From the NCBI GenBank assembly GCA_949752745.1, contig OX457027.1:56672053-56736052 (forward strand): a stretch of 64,000 bases of DNA, read 5' to 3'. This document shows, in pieces, positions 56,312 to 64,000 of the stretch. The first letter of the stretch is position 1, and the number at the start of each line of letters is the position of its first letter. A model generated the notes under the pieces. The model had not been told where the DNA came from, ran no database searches, and saw nothing but the letters and a program-made list of their open reading frames with translations. The position numbers and the translations under genes are program-made. This DNA comes from Protula sp. h YS-2021 (lineage: Eukaryota; Annelida; Polychaeta; Sabellida; Serpulidae).

Positions 56312-58837
56312 TTATTTATCCCCAACGCCCAGCAGTTTTGCAGCATCCGTAGCTCTCGTTTGTAACATTTGGTCGATTTGGGTTGGATCTACGCCCAAAA
56401 AGTTGTGCAGCAAATCATTGTTTCTGAAAATTGCGCCCGATGATCTCGCAGGTACTGTTGCCATAGCGATTGGACTTGGCACTGTGACGTCACAAGGCGT
56501 GTGTTCGTCCTCCATATTGGCTTCGGCCTGGGCGGGTTCCTCGTCGCTGTAGCAGGCTGGGCTGGAGACAGCTTCGGCTGCAGCCTGTGAGATCTCGGCG
56601 GCCGTATGCTTGCGCCGGTGGCGCATCATACTGTGCTTGAGCGTGAAGCGCTTTTGGCAGATGTCACACTCGAATGGTCTCTCGCCTAAAAACAAAAATA
56701 GAAAATAAGACATTCACTTCTGTTTCACTGATGTATAAAGCAAAGGTAAAAGGTGCTGATTTATCAATATGGTGGAAAAGACCGTTTTATCTTTTAATTA
56801 AAAAGTTAAAACGGTTCTTCCATGTTTTGCGTAATTTGATAGCAATTCATTAGTATCACACCGGTGTTACATGACAATAGGGAGTAAGGGCGACCGGTCA
56901 GATAAGTAATAAAATACGTTATAATTAACTTGGATGGCGAGTACTAACCTGTGTGTGATCTCATGTGGCGACGTAGATCTTGTAGTGACCAGAACCGCTT
57001 CATACAGAATGAGCAGAAAACCTTGCGCTGAGCCTAATCAGAATCCCTATTCCCTTTCTCATCGGCGGGGTCCATTTTTGGCGCGCCTTCGATTTCCTCC
57101 CCGTCAGCATTTAGACCCAGGTTGGCCAACGTCTCTTGGACTTGAGCTTCGACGTTGTTTGAATAATCGACCAAGTTGTAGCACTTGTTTTTCTCGCGCA
57201 GCAATACCCAGTCGTGACGATGCACGGTATCCATGTGTTGTAAACAGGTGATGCGTGACTCGAAAAACGCATCGCAAAGGTAGCATTTGTAGGAATAGTC
57301 AATGTTATGATCCTTCAGGTGGCGGAGTAATATCTTGCGGCTGTCAAACTTCATGCCACATTTCCAGCATCCGGTGATGCGGTCCACGTTATAGTTGTCT
57401 CTCTCCGGGTTGATTTTGGTGAGATATTCCGGAGCCTCGTCATTCATGGGGAATGCCAGTGAGTCGGGGTGTATCATGGACGCCGGGGAGGAGGCTGTGC
57501 TGAGCGGTGTAGGCGAGGGAGTAGCTGCAGCTGTAGCAGTTGCAGCTGCTTTTTTCATCCTCTCCGCATCCAATTCCTCATCGTCCTCATCGAAATTGAC
57601 CAGGGATGACGTCACATCGGACATGTCGCTCACAACACTCATGGCTTCCACTTGGCCATCAATTTACTTCTCCTGATTGGACGAGCTCGAGAGCAATTCA
57701 AATTTAGCCTGTTGGATGATGTAATCGGGTATGCCATGTCCAGCATGCACTTCTTTGTAGTGATCTTTTGTGTTTCCTGGAACAAAAAGAAAAAAAATAT
57801 TATTAAGGTATACCTATTTTAAAGTCCATTTTTACACAGTTTTGCTGTGCACATTTCGTCTTTTCTCTAGTCAGTTTCGATTAAAAAATGCAAACGATTA
57901 CATCTGAAGTTTATGGTTTTTAATTCATTTAATGACAAAGTACAATGGAAGTACAACTTCCAAAGTTCTATATTGTTTCAGCACTGACCTGCTGAGACAA
58001 AAGTCTCGCCACAGTTGTGACACCTGTACGGCTTGTCCATGGATGCCCGGATGGTCGGGTCTTGAATGTCAAGGCCATGTTTGCGCACCATGTGACGCTC
58101 CCGGTTCGACTTCGTGGAGAAGGTCATGGGACACTCTGGGCACTTGAAGGGTTTCTGGCCTGGAAGACCGAGTAAAAAAATTTTAAGCTGGTGATCCCTT
58201 ATTTGTTTTGCTATTTTTTTTTTTGTTATTTAGTTATTTGATTTCAGCGTGAAGTTATAAAGTGATCGAGCTGAAACACTTTGTATGAATGTCGATAATT
58301 TTTTAAGAATTAAACTTAAAAAAAAAACAGGATGACGCATTTGTATACTGTGTACTCATATATATGCGCAAGAACAAGTACAAGTGTACTGTGGTACACG
58401 TAGAATACTTACCAGTATGTGTCAAAATGTGTCTCTTTAAGGAGCTAATCCAGGGGAAGGCCCGCGGGCAGTAGGGGCACTGCAGCTTGTGTGGGGAGTT
58501 CGAGTACGAGTTACGTTTGCGCTTCGTGGGCGGCTCCTCGTGTGACGGGGACGTGGCGCGGCTGTCGCGGCTACAGTTTGTTGACCCGTCTGTCCGTCGA
58601 TAAGCTGGGATAGTGGAGGTATAAGTAATTACCTCATCGGTTCTTTTTCCGAAGACTTGCTTTAGGGTGTGTAGTGGGTTGGGAGACGTGGTAGGAACCA
58701 TGCCGGGTTGTAAGTATTTAGAACTTGGTGACTTTATCTCAGTGGCGTCAGGACCGGCGAAAAAGGCCTGAAACTTGGACGATGATGCACAGTCGAGTAT
58801 TTTAGCGACCGACGATAGATCCGAGTCGGAATTGTAG
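56312..58837 (-). pseudogene. RREB1-like: RREB1/hindsight-like C2H2 zinc-finger gene, 3' part, two in-frame stops
   Basis: Four minus-strand exons: 58837-58413, 58159-57989, 57776-56949, 56685-56312, all GT-AG, all phase 1. Fingers in order: [131 protein letters not shown]. This order and sequence match RREB1/Drosophila hindsight (pebbled), nuclear DNA-binding regulators. Exon 3 contains TAA at 57666-57664 (after SSSNQEK) and TAG at 57036-57034 (after NRDSD), yet the frame continues with conserved fingers. Either the gene is freshly inactivated or the stops are bypassed. 5' exons are not in the window. The symbol denotes homology only. Confidence 0.85.
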
Positions 58838-59014
58838 CTAAGACCGGGCGGTTAGATAGATAGAACCAGTCAAAGTTCACTTTTATTATGGAGGTCGTTA
58901 TTTAACAGTTTAAACTTTTTTGTCGTGGAGTTGATCAAAATTTTTTGTATAAAATTTAGTCATGAATTCCAAAAATAAGTGAAATACAAAGTAATGTTTT
59001 TGCATCTTATTTCT

Positions 59015-59335
59015 AGGAAGTCATTCAGAACAAGTGAAGTTATGGTTGCGCCTTCGCCAGCGAAACGTGTCCATGCTCGTGATGAAGAAATGCCGAAGTT
59101 ATCGCCATATCCGAAACCTTCTGATGGTACTTCTTGCGACGATGTCGAAGCCTTGCCAAGCACTTCCTCTCAACCAACAGAGCGGCACATGCAACAAAGA
59201 CAACTCTTCAAAAATGAGTTTGAAAGACAAATTGTTAAAATGGCTAAACAAAAACATGAACTAGAAATCGAGCTATTAAGGACACGGATTGAAAATAAGA
59301 AATTGCGCAAATTTTACATGAAAATGAATGAATAA
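59015..59335 (+). CDS. Harbinger Myb-like protein, C-terminal exon (second copy)
   Basis: After the TTCTAG acceptor it encodes SFRTSEVMVAPSPAKRVHAR, a Pro/Ser linker (KLSPYPKPSDG, PSTSSQPTE), and a charged helix FERQIVKMAKQKHELEIELL then KKLRKFYMKMNE before TAA. It is open throughout, unlike the first copy. The DNA-binding first exon is absent from this duplicate, so it is an orphan exon of a transposon gene. The C-terminal helix likely mediates protein contact; this is inference. Confidence 0.55.
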   Translation, partial: RKSFRTSEVMVAPSPAKRVHARDEEMPKLSPYPKPSDGTSCDDVEALPSTSSQPTERHMQQRQLFKNEFERQIVKMAKQKHELEIELLRTRIENKKLRKFYMKMNE

Positions 59336-59383
59336 TATGTTTTTCAGGAAGTCGTGAAGTCATTGATATAATTAATATACTTA

Positions 59384-60454
59384 TTAAAATACGTGTTCAA
59401 TCATGTTTTGTCTTATTGCATTCCGCCTTGCACTCCCTGTTGGTACAGGAGTATGGTCATCATCGTTGTCGCTATTTGAGTCCTGGTCATCTGGGTCATC
59501 AGAGGTCATCTGACCAGGGGGTACACATGGTGCACATCTTCGAAATGTCTGTCTCAAGAAAGGGCGATGTTGTGCAAAGCTGCGGTAGAAACAATAATCA
59601 CAAGTGTGTTGCCCAGGTTTGTCCTCATAGGATCCTGAAGAACTTGGAAACATCGTTTCCTGATTCCTATTGCTCTCTCAAGAACACCTAGTACGCGCGT
59701 GCGCAGGGTTGTAACGCGATTCCTCGTTTGTATCCGGATTGCGAATCAGGGTCATTCTATAATGTATCAGAGCATATCCTGCCTCTTCGAGCAAATAACA
59801 ACCACATAAAGCCTCCAATACGTCGAGCAGATTACAGTTTTCTAGAATGCGGCTACCATGTGTACCCCCTGGCCAGCCAGCCACGATGTTAGTAATGCTG
59901 CAGTGAGCATCGCACACAATTTGAACGTTTATGCTGTAAACAGCCTTCCGATTAATAAAACGCAATGCGTCGTTTTGCTTCGGCTTCGTAGTCTTTATAC
60001 GAGTGCAGGCTATGGCACCTATTTAATTTGGAAAGCCAGCAGTAGCATGAAAATCCCGTGTGATACGCCAACAGTTATCTTCTCGTGGAAAATTTATGTA
60101 CCGGTTTTTTCGCGCGGCTAACACACGAGCAACTGTATGAATAACGCGATGAGCGCTCGATATGCTTGCGTCATGCGTCACCGGCCGTCTGTGTAAAACT
60201 ACCGGTGGCGAAAAATCTGAAACCGATTAGAACGTGTAACTCCTGAATTATATCCAGTTGTTTTGAAACCGGTCCTTCAAAATCCTCCTTAAGTTCATCG
60301 ATTACTTCTTACGCAATCTGCTGAGAAAATCGGTACCGCTGCCTAAATTCAATGTTATGTATTTATCCAAGCGGTTTGAACGGACTCTAAATACACGTTC
60401 TCTTCTTAACGCTCTTTGATACTTTCGATAGTACATGGGTCCAAGAACGTTCAT
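59384..60454 (-). pseudogene. HARBI1-like transposase (second copy), inactive
   Basis: Same protein as 50614-49556. The clearest stretch is FINRKAVYSINVQIVCDAHC, then VAGWPGGTHGS and NEESRYNPAHARTR. It shares the Ala for Asp change (GAIACTRI) and the TAA just before IGAIA with the first copy, so both lesions predate the duplication. The C-terminal part is rearranged relative to copy one (an inserted CAPCVPPGQMTSDD-like segment). Confidence 0.75.
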
Positions 60455-60849
60455 AGTGTTTTATTCATCATTTATAATTTTGATTGAAAGTTAAATAAGA
60501 CACTCTCGAAACATATTATTTGAAAACACAAATCTTTGAGAAGAATGTGATTCTATGCACTTGTGTGACAAATATATGTTGGCCTAGTGTTTAAGGTGTT
60601 GTCATCATTTAAGATGCTGTCATCAAATTTTGAAACCTACTCTAATATGATTTGCATATAACCGAGGTTTTAATGGTTATAATGGTCTATTGTAATTTTA
60701 AAACCTAGGTTGTGAAATCGGATCGCACATCATGCACCTGTTAACACATAACAAGGAGAAACGGAGAGGGAAAGTGTGTTTGTATTAACTGACAAAACCC
60801 TGTCTAGACTGGATTTGAAACCTGGTGTAAGTTGTGAAATCGGCCCATA

Positions 60850-62345
60850 GTGTTAGGGTATGTGTGTGTGTGTCTGTTGTAAACAAAATGTTGTGTGCAA
60901 GATACCTCGAAGACAAAAGTCAGATCGACTTCAACTTGGTCTGTTTATTCGTTGGGTGGGTCGGACGGTTGTGTTAACTTTTGACATGTGTTGAGTCGTT
61001 CGGAAAGACATATGACGTCATTACGTAGAAATTTTGTTCTAAAAATTTCTAAGTGGCTGATCACTGGAAAAAGTGCGGACTTGCTGTAAATGTCGCTTGA
61101 TAGGTCCGAAGGATTGTTTCAAATTTTTTTCGCGAGTGGAAGGAACTTGTACGAGATACGTAAAATGCGAATGTATTTTAAACAAAATGTTGTGCGCAAG
61201 ATATCTAGAAACGAAAGTCGGATCGTAGCTGTAGCGTTATACGGGAAGGCGTATGACGTCATTGGGCAAACATCTTAATTGCTAGATTTTTCGTCCGCTT
61301 AGCGTGGGAGTTCTTGGGATTTAGTAGGATTATTGCCTAGAAGATTCGGAAGGCTCTTTCAATTCTTTGCGTGTGAAACAAGGGATAACCGCATATGACG
61401 TCACCACATAAAATAGTTACAGTTAGTCAAACTATGTGTAGTTTATTCTTGGGTAATTTAAAAAGTTTTTGTTAAACTTGAAGCTCGTGATATATTTTGA
61501 AGTTGTTTAATCTAACTTCTCCCTGAGTTCTCCACGTGCCATGCTTTGTCGACTCTAATGTTAAGTAAACACAGCGAATAACTATAATGTGGATTCAGTG
61601 TAGTTCATTATGACTTCTTTATCTGCTAAAACAAACTGTAATGTGTGAAAGTTAAACACTTGAGCTGCACGTTTATACTCAGAAATGTGACACATTTGAG
61701 TCCGGGAGATGTTTGAGGAAACAATACAGAATAACATCCCTGAATTCGCCATTGAAGTGCAGTGCACCCAATTCTTCACCCAAGCAATTGTAACAGTTTA
61801 GTAGCGGGTTAGGTTTTTTTTTAAAGATTTTTGCAGGATTCATGAAGTGGATCCTCACTAGAGTCGTGTGTGAAGTACACATAATTTTTTTTGTGGTGCG
61901 AAGGATGAGTAAAAAATAATATAATTTGGTATTGCAAATTTTTAGAACGTTTATGTTTTTCCATGTGTTATTTTATTAATTCTTTGATTTTTTGACAATG
62001 AATTATGGTTATTTTTCGCAGAAATTAATCTTTTATTGCAGTGAAAAGAGAAATGGATTTTGGACAGTTATGTGTTCGGTCGAGGAGACCTTTGTTTTTA
62101 TTTGCAAAAAAAAAAAAAAACAAAAAAAAAAAAACAAAAACAACAAAAAAAAAAAAAAAAAAAAAAAAAAAAACAAGAAAATAAATAGGTGGTAAGTGAA
62201 AGTGTATGAAATAAACCTATGCGCTTATTTTTTCGTGTACACTCGCCTTTCTAGTAAGTTCTGTTCTATGCAAGTGAGCCAGAAAAAGTCCTACATTTTA
62301 TAGCGGTATGTTTTTGTGGCAGTGGTGTGAATGGTCATTTGGTTA
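60850..62345. other. Duplicated intron-4 sequence upstream of locus E exon 5
   Basis: Collinear with 51010-52440, including CATATGACGTCATT words and a longer A-rich run at 62105-62176. No exon visible. Confidence 0.5.
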
Positions 62346-62357
62346 TGTTTCTTTCAG

Positions 62358-63138
62358 GCATTTCTGCCATTGCTGAGGAAGGCCGCCTCGGGCCCACTGA
62401 ACGCAAGCACGGCATGTATAGCCAACATGAGCAGTAAAATGGCCAGTGTGGGCGATAACAGGAGCGGTAATAGCTACCCCTACAGGGCCAGTCAGGTAAA
62501 AAAATAATGCTGTACTGTAACCGCAAAAATGCAGCCGGATGGAAAACCTAACCGGATATGGAGAAAGTTTACTGTTAGAGCTGTGCACAATGAGCTTCAG
62601 TACTGACTCGTCACAATGCCCTTCCATTCAGTCGTTTGTTGATATGTTATATTGCAGTTTTAAGACTTTTTAGAGTATAAAAGCGTGAATTTTTTATGGT
62701 TAACACAAATAATAGATGGTCGTTATTTCATGCTTCACATTTGTTGAGTCATTTTGAGGTAAGTTACATAATATATTCACAAGAAATTAAGGGAACACTT
62801 GGCCAACGCGTGGATATTTTTGCAAGGAGATGTAATATGTTATATTTTTTATACGTAATAATCGCAGAAAACAAACAGCAAAGATTTTATTATGTCTTTT
62901 TTTTTCATTTTAGAGTGCTCTCAACGTTGTGACCAAGTCTTTGTCAGTCAATTTAAGGGAAGATAACATAATGGCCGTCGTGCTACATCCCGGGTGGGTG
63001 CAGACGGACATGGGAGGGCCGAACGCGATCACGAGCTGCGAGGAGAGCGTTGGGGGTCTTCTCAAGGTCTTGGCCGCCATGGGCGAGGCGCATAACGGCA
63101 CCTTCTACGACTTCAAAGGCATAGAAATACCCTGGTGA
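62358..63138 (+). pseudogene. SDR locus E: duplicated exons 5 and 6 without exons 1-4
   Basis: Exon 5 is 62358-62495 and exon 6 is 62914-63138 (stop TGA). Both have good acceptors and a good donor between them, and both keep phase 0. Exon 5 encodes AFLPLLRKAASGPLNAST, NMSSKMAS and YRASQ: the catalytic Lys of the YxxxK motif is Gln (AAG to CAG). Exon 6 is intact, with [11 protein letters not shown] and a C-terminus [11 protein letters not shown]. No exons 1-4 exist nearby on the plus strand. It may be a dead fragment or an alternative 3' end for gene D. Confidence 0.8.
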
Positions 63139-63139
63139 T

Positions 63140-63585
63140 TGAAGGGGCGTGGTCTATGCACATCGATAGCTGTCAGTCAAAATGCCGCTTTTAGTTTTCA
63201 TTGTACACAGTGACGAAGTTTCAACTTGTTATAAGAGCAAACGTTCTAGACTTCCCTGATTATGTTTCAGAGCTCCAAAATTTAACATATTCTTGACAGC
63301 TCTGTCATATTTACATCGATTTCATAGCAGGATTTTTTTCTTGCCTATAAGAGTTATATTTACCACTCCCGGTTCTCTCTTCATAGAACAAATAGGGCAT
63401 AGCCCCTCAAATCCTACCCCCCCCCCCCCCGAAATAAACACCCGAAATAGACACTCGTTATATTCACCTGAGTGTATATATTCTAGTGTAGTTGAAAGAT
63501 ACTGCTACAATAACGGCTATAATTGCGTTCAAATTAAGAAGAATTTAAGGCATTTAATGCTTGTTCAGATTTTTATGCTTGTTTT
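63140..63585. other. 3' flank of locus E
   Basis: It contains the 346 bp (63066-63411, partly coding) that are missing from gene D, then a poly-C run at 63418-63430 and sequence shared with 53132-53290. Confidence 0.6.
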
Positions 63586-64000
63586 TTAACACTTGACAAG
63601 CCTTTGGCTTGCAAGGGTTATATGAATTTGTGCGAGCAAAATTCGTCCTTTTTTTTCTTCTTGACACTTTTCCCGATTTTTTGTGTTTTCTTCTTCTCTG
63701 ACACTATGGGCCCTACGACCATGAAACTTGGGACTTATGAAGAGCTTGATCTGAACATGTGCATGTCACTTTTTATTTTCGTTTTTGATTTCGTTTTGTT
63801 TGTTAAAACGCCATGTGAAAAGAGGGTATTTTTTGCAAGTAAATGCGTAGCATTTAACGACAGCACAGAATACACATTTGCTCAGTGAGCTTTGTGCGAG
63901 CTCTCACTGCGTATGCCTGATCAGTCAATAAAACTTTAAGTCAACAACAACCAAACACTACTCGGCTTATAAGACGTATTCAAGCTGTGTTTGCAATATA
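63586..64000. mobile_element. MITE-like repeat, copy 3, inverted, cut by window end
   Basis: It starts TTAACACTTGACAAGCCTTT, the inverse of the end of copies 1 and 2, and runs past the window edge (about 70 bases missing). It lies exactly at the right edge of the second segmental duplicate. Confidence 0.6.

Larger units (their letters stand above)
58868..63587 (+). repeat. Segmental duplication, second copy
   Basis: Collinear with 49065-53290, direct orientation. It begins about 30 bases outside the first visible exon of the zinc-finger gene and ends where the MITE-like repeat starts. It lacks the left third of the Harbinger-like element and SDR exons 1-4. Confidence 0.9.

Noticed and set aside
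56949..57776. A nuclear code with TAA/TAG read as Gln
   Set aside because: SDR genes B and C end at TAG exactly at the family C-terminus, so TAG is a normal stop here.

Overview
The window is animal nuclear DNA. The genes have short exons with GT-AG introns, and there is no operon or ribosome-binding-site structure. Most of the sequence is transposon-derived. Tandem ~160-bp cores joined to (ACRG)n tracts resemble the pearl/Helentron-like elements described in bivalve molluscs. Together with DIRS-like, Harbinger-like and non-LTR elements, this suggests a marine invertebrate, perhaps a lophotrochozoan. The species cannot be named from the sequence, and the taxon is an inference.

The backbone is a plus-strand tandem cluster of short-chain dehydrogenase/reductase (SDR) genes resembling Drosophila sniffer (carbonyl reductase, C-factor-like). 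Locus A (about 520-4650) is a relic: intron-1 sequence plus a frameshifted last exon. Gene B (9991-15123) and gene C (23275-34864) are intact six-exon genes of 253 residues. Gene D (41130-53139) has six exons, but its last exon is truncated by a deletion. Locus E (62358-63138) is a duplicated copy of the last two exons only. Every copy uses the same exon lengths and phases (159, 52, 106, 82, 138, 225 nt).

A direct segmental duplication links 49065-53290 with 58868-63587. It carries most of a Harbinger-like transposon plus SDR exons 5 and 6. Between the two copies, on the minus strand (58837-56312), lies the 3' part of an RREB1/hindsight-like C2H2 zinc-finger gene. Its frame is kept across four exons but broken by two in-frame stop codons. 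D and E carry complementary lesions: D keeps the catalytic Lys in exon 5 but has a damaged exon 6, while E has lost the Lys but has an intact exon 6.

The repeat content is rich. There is a 3.67-kb fold-back element made of inverted ~160-bp arrays (5967-9634) and a LINE remnant with a twin-priming-like inversion (2790-3905). A decayed DIRS-like retroelement (about 17640-20840) has its RT YLDD motif running into a GAT microsatellite. Several elements have terminal inverted repeats built from iterated short motifs (22345-23054 and 37482-38290, both with 9-bp target-site duplications; 45440-46932; 35442-35560). A LINE RNase H fragment (24916-25915), many pearl-like repeats, three copies of a ~490-bp MITE-like repeat and long microsatellites complete the picture. 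The stretch 38.3-41.1 kb is AT-rich and low in repeats, and holds two short minus-strand candidate exons divergent from gene D.
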